From positions 1 to 64,000 of the forward strand of contig JAUMZQ010000005.1 in assembly GCA_030528055.1 (NCBI GenBank): a stretch of 64,000 nucleotides of DNA, in the 5' to 3' direction. The stretch is from Streptococcus sp. (GTDB taxonomy: Bacteria > Bacillota > Bacilli > Lactobacillales > Streptococcaceae). Both the position numbers and the translations under genes were made by a program. The notes beneath the pieces were generated by a model that made no database searches, had not been told where the DNA came from, and was given only the letters and a program-made list of their open reading frames with translations. This document shows, piece by piece, positions 9,089 to 18,083 of this stretch; position 1 is the first letter of the stretch; every line of letters starts with the position of its first letter.

Positions 9089-10591
9089 ATGAATAAACGC
9101 GTAAAAATTGTTGCAACATTAGGACCAGCGGTTGAAATCCGTGGTGGGAAAAAATTTGGAGATGATGGCTATTGGGCTGAAAAGCTTGATGTTGAATCGT
9201 CAGCAAAAAGTATTGCAAAGCTAATTGAAGCTGGAGCAAATACTTTCCGTTTCAACTTCTCACATGGTGACCATGCAGAACAAGGTGAGCGTATGGCAAC
9301 CGTTAAGCTTGCTGAAAAATTAGCTAATCAAAAAGTTGGTTTTCTATTAGATACAAAAGGTCCAGAAATTCGTACAGAATTATTTGAAGGAGAAGCAAAA
9401 GAATTCTCATACAAAACTGGTGAAAAAATTCGTGTTGCGACTAAACAAGGAATCCAATCAACTCGTGATTTGATTGCTTTAAATGTTGCCGGCGGTCTTG
9501 ATATTTATGATGATGTTCAAGTTGGACGTCAAGTTCTTATTGACGATGGGAAATTGGGTCTTCGCGTTATTGCAAAAGATGATGCAACTCGTGAATTTGA
9601 AGTAGAAGTTGAAAACGACGGTATCATTGCTAAGCAAAAAGGAGTAAACATTCCTAATACTAAAATTCCTTTCCCAGCTCTTGCTGAACGTGATAATGAC
9701 GATATTCGTTTTGGTTTGGAACAAGGTATTAACTTTATTGCGATTTCATTTGTTCGTACTGCAAAAGACGTTAATGAAGTTCGTTCTATTTGTGAAGAAA
9801 CTGGTAACAGCCATGTGAAATTGTTTGCTAAAATTGAAAACCAACAAGGTATTGACAATTTAGATGAAATTATTGAAGCAGCTGATGGAATTATGATTGC
9901 CCGTGGTGATATGGGAATTGAAGTACCATTTGAAATGGTTCCAGTATATCAAAAAATGATTATCACCAAAGTTAATGCTGCTGGTAAAGTTGTTATTACA
10001 GCAACAAATATGTTGGAAACAATGACTGAAAAACCACGCGCAACTCGTTCAGAAGTATCTGATGTCTTTAACGCTGTTATTGATGGTACAGATGCAACAA
10101 TGCTTTCTGGTGAATCAGCAAATGGTAAATATCCACTTGAGTCAGTAACAACGATGGCAACCATTGATAAAAATGCTCAAACTTTGTTAAATGAATACGG
10201 ACGTTTGAACTCTGATCACTTTGCTCGTTCTAATAAAACAGAAGTAGTAGCTTCAGCAGTTAAAGATGCAACTCGTTCAATGGATATTAAATTAGTTGTA
10301 ACTATCACTGAGTCTGGAAATACGGCACGCCTAATTTCTAAATATCGTCCAGATGCAGATATCTTAGCAGTGACTTTTGATGAATTAACTCAACGTTCAC
10401 TTACTCTAAACTGGGGTGTCATTCCAGTTATCACTGAAAAACCAGCATCAACTGATGACATGTTTGAAGTAGCTGAAAAGGTGGCTCTTGAAACAGGTTT
10501 GGTAGAAGCAGGCGATAACATTATCATTGTAGCTGGAGTTCCAGTAGGTACTGGCGGTACAAACACCATGCGTATCCGTACAGTTCGTTAA
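9089..10591 (+). CDS. pyk: Pyruvate kinase
   Basis: A 500-residue pyruvate kinase converting phosphoenolpyruvate and ADP to pyruvate and ATP. VATLGPAVE at the N-terminus, FRFNFSHG, DTKGPEIRTE, the metal-site region IARGDMGIEVP and ATNMLETM are all present. The C-terminal allosteric domain is complete. It is preceded by AAAGGAG and probably cotranscribed with pfkA, since no terminator is seen between them. A strong terminator follows the gene. Codon use is optimised (GTT, CGT, GAA), as expected for a highly expressed glycolytic gene. Confidence 0.97.
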   Translation: MNKRVKIVATLGPAVEIRGGKKFGDDGYWAEKLDVESSAKSIAKLIEAGANTFRFNFSHGDHAEQGERMATVKLAEKLANQKVGFLLDTKGPEIRTELFEGEAKEFSYKTGEKIRVATKQGIQSTRDLIALNVAGGLDIYDDVQVGRQVLIDDGKLGLRVIAKDDATREFEVEVENDGIIAKQKGVNIPNTKIPFPALAERDNDDIRFGLEQGINFIAISFVRTAKDVNEVRSICEETGNSHVKLFAKIENQQGIDNLDEIIEAADGIMIARGDMGIEVPFEMVPVYQKMIITKVNAAGKVVITATNMLETMTEKPRATRSEVSDVFNAVIDGTDATMLSGESANGKYPLESVTTMATIDKNAQTLLNEYGRLNSDHFARSNKTEVVASAVKDATRSMDIKLVVTITESGNTARLISKYRPDADILAVTFDELTQRSLTLNWGVIPVITEKPASTDDMFEVAEKVALETGLVEAGDNIIIVAGVPVGTGGTNTMRIRTVR

Positions 10592-10610
10592 ATCTAAATA
10601 AACATAAAAC

Positions 10611-10663
10611 AATTAACAACTCTTTCGTGCGCAATGTACACATGGAAGGGTTGTTAATTTTTT
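10611..10663 (+). terminator. Terminator after pyk
   Basis: AATTAACAACTCTTTC pairs with GGAAGGGTTGTTAATT around a ~20-base loop and is followed by a T run. The right arm resembles that of the terminator at 17827. Confidence 0.75.
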
Positions 10664-10716
10664 ATATAATATACAAAAAAATTCTTGTAATGACTATTAA
10701 ATAAAATAATGTTATA

Positions 10717-10725
10717 TGATATAAT
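10717..10725 (+). promoter_or_regulatory. Promoter of the GTPase-HerA-nuclease operon
   Basis: TGATATAAT is an extended -10, 46 bases before the GTPase start. It lies in a very AT-rich leader that ends with AGGGGAG as ribosome-binding site. It is the only convincing promoter before the four-gene operon. Confidence 0.55.
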
Positions 10726-10771
10726 CTAAATGAGATTATAATTTAGTAATTTAGGGGAGAATTTAATTATT

Positions 10772-13327
10772 ATGACAAGATTAAAACTTATTAGCAATCC
10801 TTACGAAGAAGAAACGAAATTTGAAATCTATGATGAAATTTCTGGAGAATTTAAGCCACTTCATTCGACTTCTTACGACGGAGAATTAATAAATGAAATA
10901 TATAAAAAAGGATTTTTTCCATTTAATGTCAAAAAAATATTAGAACTTATTTATGAAGATTTTAGTTCTCCAAGTGATTTATTGACAATCGAATTTCAGG
11001 GAACTAAAGATGAATTTGACGAATTGAAAACAATTTGTGAAGATGAGAGATTTTCTCAGAGAATCAATTTAGAAAAATCTCATTTTTACTTAGAAAATGC
11101 TAGGGATATTTTACCTGATGTTATTGATATCTTCCAAAAACTCTACCCACTGGTAGAAAATAGTATATTGGATAAAACTGATATAAAAAAGGAATTAGAC
11201 AAGTTTTCTGAGGCTTCTGGGTCAGATATTCCAATATATGTTTTAGGTAATTTTAGTTCTGGTAAATCAACATTTATTAATTCTTTAGTAGGTTATGAAT
11301 TTTTACCAAGTAGTGCGAAGCCTACAACAGCAAAGATTTATAAAATAAAAAAATCAAAATACAAAGATAGAGCAAAAATTGATTTCTCTTTTATAAATGA
11401 AAAAGTAAGTATTTTATTTGATAAAGACAGTTGTAGATTAGAAACAAATTATTCAAATGATGAAGACTTTATCATTAAATTAAGACAATGTTTAGAAAAT
11501 AATAAAGGAATAGCACTTCCACTATTTTTGGGAAAAGTTTTAGAGATTATAAACACTGAAGCAAATATTAATCAAAAAAACTTTATTTCAGATTTAATTC
11601 AATTGGAAATTCCATTTGAAGAAGAAGGAATTATTGCAAGAAATGGCAATCGATTTGTTATTTTTGATACACCTGGATCAGATGCTGCTAATAATGGTGA
11701 ACATCTTAGAGTTTTAAGAAATGCTCTTGAAGGGCTATCTAATGGACTTCCAGTTATAGTTTCAGAATATGAATCATTAGATAGAGTAAACGCTGATGAA
11801 TTAGCTAATGAAATAAACAGTTTAAATGAATTAGATAATCGTTTTACAATGATTGTTGTTAACAAAGCTGATTGTGCTAAACTAAATGACTATTCAGAAA
11901 GTGATATCTTAGATTTTGCAGTTCCACAAAAATTATATGCTTCTGGAATATATTTCCTATCTTCATTAATTGGTTTAGGTAGTAAAAATAATCAAGAATT
12001 TATTGATGAGTACAATGCAGAAATATTTAGTGACCAAAAGAATAAATATTTAGATAAAAATTCAAATTTCTATAAAAAATTATATGACTATAATATTTTG
12101 CCTCAACAAATAAAAAATCGTTATCATCAAGAATCTGAGAGAAGTAGTAATCTTCTTTTTGCAAATAGTGGATTACAGGAAGTAGAACAGGCAATTATTG
12201 ATTTTGCAGACATTTATTCTCCATACAATAAATGCCAACAATCTAAATTGTTCCTTAATAAAATTATTACTTTTTCGACTAAAGAAATAACAGAAAAGAA
12301 ATATAGACAGGAACAATTCAGGGAAAATATTTACAAAGAATTAGAGAAGGGACAGCAGGAATTAATTTCTCAAGTTATAAATCAAAGCCAATTATTGAAA
12401 GAAGAATTTATTAATAATTATTCACAGTTTATGGAAAATAGTCTGAATAAAGAAAAAATACCTTTTGAAGAGTTCGGCTTTGATGAAAAATACCAAAAAG
12501 TTAGGAGTAGTGAACAGGGTAAACAGGAAGTTTTGGAACACGAGGATGAGAAAAGAAATGCTAAAACAGAAATTTTTAAAAATGTAAGAGAAAATTGGAA
12601 AAATATAATGGAAAATTTATCCAAACCAGATAAATCCGATTTATCATTAAATTTGAAAAAAATGATGGATGATTTTATCAATGATACATCTAATTTTTGG
12701 GATAAATATGAAGTGAGCTCCCAAGCTCAGGATCAAGCAGAAAATTTTGCGTCTGATAATTTCATTCAAATAGTAAGTAAAGATTTTACAAATCAAATAA
12801 ATGAATCACAGAAATTAATTGAAACTGAATCAAAAAATTATTGGGAAAGCCATTCTGAAATTTTTAAAAAGAAGCTTTCAAAAATTGTGACAGAATCTGA
12901 TGTCTTAACAATTGAAGAACGTGAAGAAATAAAAAATATCATTATTCAATATTCAGATTTGATTATTGAAGATAAGTCAGCATTTGTTTTTGACAAAGAA
13001 ATGTTTAGATATAAGTTTTGGGATCCTAGAAAAATCAACACTAGAAAACTTGCCAAAACATATAATGAAGAAGTAGTAAAAGAAATTGATTCTATTTTTA
13101 GCGAATTTGAAAAAAATCATAAAGACAGTTTTGAAAAATGGAGTACTATTTTAATTCATACTATCAATGATAATATCGTTGATTTTAATCCAAAATTGCA
13201 TGAACAATCTGAAACGATTAGTGATTACAATATACAAATTAAAGAATTAGAAAATAGAATAATACAAATAGAAAATTACTCACAACAAATTAAAAATATG
13301 ATGGTTTGGAAAATAAATTTTATTTAG
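10772..13327 (+). CDS. Dynamin-like GTPase
   Basis: An 851-residue large GTPase of the dynamin type. GTP-binding motifs are clear: G1 GNFSSGKST (residues 159-167), G3 DTPG (299-302) and G4 NKAD (364-367). The first 150 residues are an unfamiliar N-terminal domain. Residues from about 480 on are Lys/Glu/Asn-rich and helical, as in dynamin stalks, and end in a short coiled coil (IKELENRIIQIEN). No membrane helix is seen. Bacterial dynamin-like proteins remodel membranes, and some protect against phage. The gene is first in a tight operon (20-base gap to the next), and its base composition is more AT-rich than that of pyk, which fits acquisition by transfer. GTPase assignment is firm; role unknown. 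Confidence 0.85.
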   Translation: MTRLKLISNPYEEETKFEIYDEISGEFKPLHSTSYDGELINEIYKKGFFPFNVKKILELIYEDFSSPSDLLTIEFQGTKDEFDELKTICEDERFSQRINLEKSHFYLENARDILPDVIDIFQKLYPLVENSILDKTDIKKELDKFSEASGSDIPIYVLGNFSSGKSTFINSLVGYEFLPSSAKPTTAKIYKIKKSKYKDRAKIDFSFINEKVSILFDKDSCRLETNYSNDEDFIIKLRQCLENNKGIALPLFLGKVLEIINTEANINQKNFISDLIQLEIPFEEEGIIARNGNRFVIFDTPGSDAANNGEHLRVLRNALEGLSNGLPVIVSEYESLDRVNADELANEINSLNELDNRFTMIVVNKADCAKLNDYSESDILDFAVPQKLYASGIYFLSSLIGLGSKNNQEFIDEYNAEIFSDQKNKYLDKNSNFYKKLYDYNILPQQIKNRYHQESERSSNLLFANSGLQEVEQAIIDFADIYSPYNKCQQSKLFLNKIITFSTKEITEKKYRQEQFRENIYKELEKGQQELISQVINQSQLLKEEFINNYSQFMENSLNKEKIPFEEFGFDEKYQKVRSSEQGKQEVLEHEDEKRNAKTEIFKNVRENWKNIMENLSKPDKSDLSLNLKKMMDDFINDTSNFWDKYEVSSQAQDQAENFASDNFIQIVSKDFTNQINESQKLIETESKNYWESHSEIFKKKLSKIVTESDVLTIEEREEIKNIIIQYSDLIIEDKSAFVFDKEMFRYKFWDPRKINTRKLAKTYNEEVVKEIDSIFSEFEKNHKDSFEKWSTILIHTINDNIVDFNPKLHEQSETISDYNIQIKELENRIIQIENYSQQIKNMMVWKINFI

Positions 13328-13347
13328 GTAATTAGGAGAATTTATTT

Positions 13348-16300
13348 ATGGGGATTAAACGAATAATAAATAAAATGGGGAGTAATGCTGCCAGCTCGCT
13401 TTCAAAATTAGCTGTACTAAGTCCAGAAGAATTAGAAAAACTTGAAGATAGTCGATCAAACTATTTTTCTAAAATACCCAATTTAAATGATTCATCTGCT
13501 GCTGAACTGACAGAACGTCTACTTTCGGCTACCAGTATTGAAATCTATAATGCTTTTTTATCACAATTAAAAGACTTGTACCTTCCTTTGGATAATAAAT
13601 TAGAATATGAAGGTTTACCATTTGATTCAGAACGAAATATTCGCTTTATTAACATTACAAAATGGGTGATTGACAAATCGGAAGATAGCCTCGAAAAATT
13701 AGTGAATGTATATGCTGTGTTATCCAATGAGGAAGTGAATGTATCATTGATTTTTCACAGAACTAGTCGGACAACGAATGTTTTTTTAGCTGTTACAAAT
13801 GTTAAAAATGCCAATCATAATACCGAAGTGGAAAAAATATATAAGACAAGATTAACAGAAGCCTTAAAAGGGAATTTTCCGGGTTCGGAATGGACGGACA
13901 TAAATGGTATAGGCCGTCTTAATATTTTAAATGATAATAGACCCTATTCGGTTGTCACAGCATCAAATATACCTACAGAAAAATCAGAAAAATTTCTAAC
14001 TCAAACAATCGAAAAATTAATTGATGGAATTATCCCTTCTTCCAAAAAAGAGGAATATATTTTGATTTTGATGGCGACTCCAATTAATGATATAGCAGAC
14101 AGAAAACTTAGATTAGCTGAAATGTATTCTAGTTTGGCTCCTTATGCTAGTTGGCAAACGAATTTTACCTTTAATGATAGTAATTCTTTTGGTTCTTCTG
14201 CAACAGTCGGTGTAAATGTAGGAGCTAGTGCAGGAATTCAAAATTCTGCTAATATTGCTCAAACTGAAACGCAAGGTGAAACAAAAACAACATCAGATAC
14301 TGATTCTCATACAGATGGAGAGGCTGATACAAAGACTCATACAGATGGAGAATCCAATACTGATACTAGTAGTGAATCTGAAAGTAAATCAATAGGTGGT
14401 GGTATTGGAGTAGGCGTTCAAAATTTTATCCAGATAAATGCTAATGGAAGTTTGACTTTCACTCAAAGCAATTCCAAATCAAAAACAAGAAGCATATCCG
14501 ATAGTTTGGGTATAACAAAAAACGTTTCTAAGACAATTAGTAAAACTTTAGGAAAGGCTATTTCGACTTCCAATTCTATAGCAAAAGGAATTGCAAAAGG
14601 AACTACTCTAGGTGTTAATTTTGGTGCAAATTTCGCCAGAGCTTCTAATGTAATGGCAACTGTAGGATATGGTGAAGGAATTACACAAAATTTTACGAAT
14701 TATAATATTCAACATACCTTAGATTTGTTACAAAATCAAATGAATCGGTATGAGCTAAGTACCGCGCTGGGAATGTGGGATTTTGCAGCATATGTATTGA
14801 GCGAAGATTACAATATAGCAAATAATGTTGCCCATAGTTACATTGCACTGACTCAAGGACAAGAATCTTTTATGTCGGATTCCGCCATTAATTTATGGAG
14901 AGGTGATATGGGAGAACAAAGTGCAGAAGCAAGAGAAATTTGTTCTTACTTAAGAGATTTGCGTCAGCCTATTTTTGGGTTAAATCCAGAATTGATTGCA
15001 AGTGATGAAAGTTTCAATGCTTATCCCACAACTGTAACAGCGACTACACCGTTATCAGGGAAAGAGCTTTCTTATTCTTTAAATTTTCCTCAAAAATCCA
15101 TACCAGGCCTTCCAGTGATTGAGTGTGCCGAATTTGGTAGAAATATATCTTCTTATAACTTAGATGATACGATTGTACCTTTGAGATTAGGAAATATTTT
15201 TCATATGAATCATGAAGAAAAAACTCCTGTTATATTATCAAAAGATTCTTTATCATCCCATGTATTTATCACAGGTAGCACAGGAACTGGGAAAAGTAAT
15301 ACAGTCTATCAGTTGATTAATGAAACAAGACAAAATGATGTCAAATTTCTAGTTATCGAACCCTCAAAAGGTGAGTATAAAAATATATTTGGGAATGATG
15401 AAGATGTGTTAGTGTATGGTACAAACCCTTTTTTGACTACTCTCTTGAAATTAAATCCATTTTCTTTTGAAAAAGAAATTCATGTTTTAGAGCACATGGA
15501 TAGATTGATTGAAGTCTTTAATGTTGCATGGCCAATGTATGCTGCTATGCCAGCTATTTTAAAAAATGCTGTTGAAAAATCATATAAAGATTGCGGTTGG
15601 GATTTGGTAACCTCAGAGAACAGAATCCGTTCTGATTTATTCCCATCATTCACTGATGTCACTGAAAATATTAAACAAATTGTGGATTCAAGTGAATATG
15701 ATAATGAAAACAAAGGAGCTTATAAGGGAGCTTTATTTACTAGACTGGAATCTTTGACAAACGGGATTAATGGTATGATTTTTTCTAATGAAGAAATTCC
15801 TAGTCATACTCTATTTGATTCTAATGTTATTATTGATTTAAGCCGAGTTGGTTCTACTGAAACTAAGTCGCTAATTATGGGGATATTAGTTCTAAAATTA
15901 CAAGAATATAGAATGGCAAGTTCAAAAACTATGAATTCTTCCTTGAAACACATTACAATATTAGAAGAAGCTCATAATTTATTAAAGCGTACTTCAACAG
16001 AACAATCAACAGAAACTTCAAATTTACTTGGGAAAAGTGTTGAAATGCTAGCGAATGCTATCGCTGAAATGCGAACTTATGGAGAAGGTTTTATTATAGC
16101 AGATCAAGCTCCGAACTTATTGGATATGTCTGTTATTAGAAATACCAACACTAAAATTATTATGCGTTTGCCAGACTTGTCAGATAGAGAGCTTGTTGGT
16201 CATTCTGCAAATCTAAATGACAATCAAATAAAAGAGTTAGCTAAGTTGCCAAAAGGGGTTGCAGCTATTTATCAAAATGAATGGATTCAACCAGTATTGT

Positions 16301-16797
16301 GTAAAGTTAAAAAATATGATAGTGAATCATTATATGAATTTAATCAAGCCCATTTTGAACAAACTTCAAGTATCAATAAAGAAATTGTTGAATGGTTAAT
16401 GGATGATGTCTTATTGATGAAAGAAAATTGTAGCCATTTAACAAATTTAAAAGAAAAAATTATAAAATCAAACTTGAAGTCAACTATTAAAACATATTTT
16501 CTAGAACATTTTAGTGATAAAGATGATGAGAAAATGTACGAATACATAAGAGTACTAACCTATGATATCTTTGATATTGATACTTTAATAAAAAATATTG
16601 ACTACGATATTAATGTGCAATATTTTGTAACACATTTAGTCAATATCATTACGCCTTCTATAAAAGATTACTCAGAAGATCAAATTAATTTAATTTTATC
16701 TTTAATAATTGAAGAAATGGCAATTAGAGATTCAAATTATACTTACATCAAGAAGGAATTTGATAATGAATATAATATGAACGGGAGAGTATTTTAA
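13348..16797 (+). CDS. HerA/DUF87-type ATPase with Ser/Thr/Gly-rich insert
   Basis: A 1149-residue protein with a HerA/FtsK-superfamily motor in its second half: Walker A GSTGTGKS (643-650), Walker B LEEAH (872-876), and NTNTKIIMRLPD, a motif typical of HerA and VirB4 relatives. Residues 1-270 are an unrecognised domain. About 277-440 form a striking low-complexity stretch of alternating Ser, Thr, Gly and Asp/Lys, with many S-x-S repeats. A C-terminal helical region of ~150 residues ends the protein. HerA-like motors pump DNA or protein and occur in defence systems and conjugation. The stop codon overlaps the start of the nuclease by one base, so the two are translationally coupled. Motor class firm; substrate unknown. 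Confidence 0.85.
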   Translation: MGIKRIINKMGSNAASSLSKLAVLSPEELEKLEDSRSNYFSKIPNLNDSSAAELTERLLSATSIEIYNAFLSQLKDLYLPLDNKLEYEGLPFDSERNIRFINITKWVIDKSEDSLEKLVNVYAVLSNEEVNVSLIFHRTSRTTNVFLAVTNVKNANHNTEVEKIYKTRLTEALKGNFPGSEWTDINGIGRLNILNDNRPYSVVTASNIPTEKSEKFLTQTIEKLIDGIIPSSKKEEYILILMATPINDIADRKLRLAEMYSSLAPYASWQTNFTFNDSNSFGSSATVGVNVGASAGIQNSANIAQTETQGETKTTSDTDSHTDGEADTKTHTDGESNTDTSSESESKSIGGGIGVGVQNFIQINANGSLTFTQSNSKSKTRSISDSLGITKNVSKTISKTLGKAISTSNSIAKGIAKGTTLGVNFGANFARASNVMATVGYGEGITQNFTNYNIQHTLDLLQNQMNRYELSTALGMWDFAAYVLSEDYNIANNVAHSYIALTQGQESFMSDSAINLWRGDMGEQSAEAREICSYLRDLRQPIFGLNPELIASDESFNAYPTTVTATTPLSGKELSYSLNFPQKSIPGLPVIECAEFGRNISSYNLDDTIVPLRLGNIFHMNHEEKTPVILSKDSLSSHVFITGSTGTGKSNTVYQLINETRQNDVKFLVIEPSKGEYKNIFGNDEDVLVYGTNPFLTTLLKLNPFSFEKEIHVLEHMDRLIEVFNVAWPMYAAMPAILKNAVEKSYKDCGWDLVTSENRIRSDLFPSFTDVTENIKQIVDSSEYDNENKGAYKGALFTRLESLTNGINGMIFSNEEIPSHTLFDSNVIIDLSRVGSTETKSLIMGILVLKLQEYRMASSKTMNSSLKHITILEEAHNLLKRTSTEQSTETSNLLGKSVEMLANAIAEMRTYGEGFIIADQAPNLLDMSVIRNTNTKIIMRLPDLSDRELVGHSANLNDNQIKELAKLPKGVAAIYQNEWIQPVLCKVKKYDSESLYEFNQAHFEQTSSINKEIVEWLMDDVLLMKENCSHLTNLKEKIIKSNLKSTIKTYFLEHFSDKDDEKMYEYIRVLTYDIFDIDTLIKNIDYDINVQYFVTHLVNIITPSIKDYSEDQINLILSLIIEEMAIRDSNYTYIKKEFDNEYNMNGRVF

Positions 16798-17438
16798 TGG
16801 AAACGAGAAGTTTAGAATTTGATACTAAAAAACATAATGAAATAAATGATAATCACCAAAAAGAAGTCAAATATAACAATACCAATTCCCTAAACTCTTT
16901 AGCAAAAAACAAGTTGGATTTAATAGCAAAATTTTTATCAAATGCTTTGGATAAAGAAAATAAAAATACTATTGATGAAAATACAAGGCTACCAAAAGAA
17001 AATGGAGAGTGGGTAGGTGAAGCTGGTAATTCAAAATGGAAACCTAATCCAGATTATATACATCCAAGTGAATTGATAAATCCTGAAAGAAAAACTTGGT
17101 TAGAGGTTTCAAAAAAACACCTAATTGATGGTATTCCTTTTAAAAATGGTATTCCTGACTTTTCAGAAGTAAGTAAAGGAACTGTTAAAATTAAAGATTT
17201 TACTAGTAATCGATATAAAAATTTTACACAAGCCGATATTGAATTTGCAAATATGAGAGGGGTGAAACCTGAAGACGTTAGACAGTTTCGTAAAGATAAC
17301 GGTTACACTTGGCATGAAAAAAATGATATGAAAAGTATGGATTTACTTCCCAATGATGTTCATGGCTGGATTCCACATAGTGGTGGTATTTCTGCTATCA
17401 AGAATTTGGAAAGAAAGGAACAATCAGAAAATGTATAA
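16797..17438 (+). CDS. HNH/Endo VII-type (WHE) nuclease toxin
   Basis: A 213-residue protein whose C-terminal half looks like the toxin module of polymorphic toxins. GIPDFSEVSKGTVKI is a typical pre-nuclease segment. It is followed by the HNH/Endo VII signature TWHEKND (W172, H173, E174), then H189 and PHSGG with H194, matching the WHH/GHE nuclease group. Residues 1-80 are hydrophilic and Asn/Lys-rich, with no signal peptide, LXG or WXG domain, so a standard secretion route is not visible. It starts one base before the end of the ATPase gene and overlaps the next gene by eight bases, the usual arrangement for a toxin with its immunity gene. Nuclease fold likely; target (DNA or RNA) unknown. 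Confidence 0.8.
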   Translation: METRSLEFDTKKHNEINDNHQKEVKYNNTNSLNSLAKNKLDLIAKFLSNALDKENKNTIDENTRLPKENGEWVGEAGNSKWKPNPDYIHPSELINPERKTWLEVSKKHLIDGIPFKNGIPDFSEVSKGTVKIKDFTSNRYKNFTQADIEFANMRGVKPEDVRQFRKDNGYTWHEKNDMKSMDLLPNDVHGWIPHSGGISAIKNLERKEQSENV

Positions 17439-17808
17439 TAAAATTTTTGGTGAGTTAACTTATGATTTTGGATTTAATAGCAAAATAAATATTGAAATTT
17501 TTGAGAGAAAAAATAAAGTTATTGTAACAGCACAAGCATATCGAGAGTCAGATGGTATAAGTAGGGAGCAAGAAGATTCTTTTTCTAAATTTAAAAATAA
17601 TATGCATGATATTATTGGAACTGTAGAAGATAAAATTATCAATAACTATGGTCAACATGCAAATAGTAGATTTAATCTGACAACAATTGTAGTAGATAGA
17701 CAAGGAGAACTAGCTTTAATATTTGACGATAAAGAGGATGAAGATGAGGGAATAGTAGTACAGGTATTTCCTAAATACATTATCCAAACTCAGTCAAGCT
17801 ACTTATAA
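17431..17808 (+). CDS. Probable immunity protein for the nuclease
   Basis: A 125-residue acidic protein beginning MYNKIFGELTYDFGF. The pattern FGELxY, then an IEIFERKNKV strand, AQAYRESDGI and REQEDSFSKFKNN recalls DUF6985/DUF2004-type immunity proteins, but this is from memory of the pattern and not a search. A second acidic run (DDKEDEDEG) lies near the C-terminus. The ATG at 17431 is inside the toxin stop region, giving coupled translation. A longer in-frame start at 17353 would lie deep in the toxin and is unlikely. Position and acidity fit an inhibitor that masks a basic nuclease surface. Confidence 0.65.
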   Translation: MYNKIFGELTYDFGFNSKINIEIFERKNKVIVTAQAYRESDGISREQEDSFSKFKNNMHDIIGTVEDKIINNYGQHANSRFNLTTIVVDRQGELALIFDDKEDEDEGIVVQVFPKYIIQTQSSYL

Positions 17809-17826
17809 TTTTAAAAAATAATATAC

Positions 17827-17870
17827 AAAACACCCTTTCCATGATTATTCAAATATGAAAGGGTTGTTTT
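17827..17870 (+). terminator. Terminator of the GTPase-HerA-nuclease operon
   Basis: AAAACACCCTTTC pairs with GAAAGGGTTGTTTT (one bulge) and is followed by an AT-rich tail. It closes the operon 19 bases after the immunity gene. Confidence 0.7.
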
Positions 17871-17960
17871 ATATTGAATTGGAAATTTTTGTACACTTTA
17901 AATAGATAAAAATATCTCAAAAAAATTGAGTAGTTTAAAACTATATTTTTATTTTAATTA

Positions 17961-17969
17961 TGTTATAAT
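17961..17969 (+). promoter_or_regulatory. Promoter of the adhesin gene
   Basis: TGTTATAAT is a perfect extended -10 about 115 bases before the GTG start. That leaves a fairly long 5' leader, in which no riboswitch was recognised. Confidence 0.55.
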
Positions 17970-18083
17970 AGGATTGTATATTGGCACTGTAATTATGTCA
18001 ATATATTAAATATCTTTCAATTTGAGTACAATTCATGTTGATATTGTACTTAAAAATAAATTAAAAGGAGAAGAAAAAGAAAA

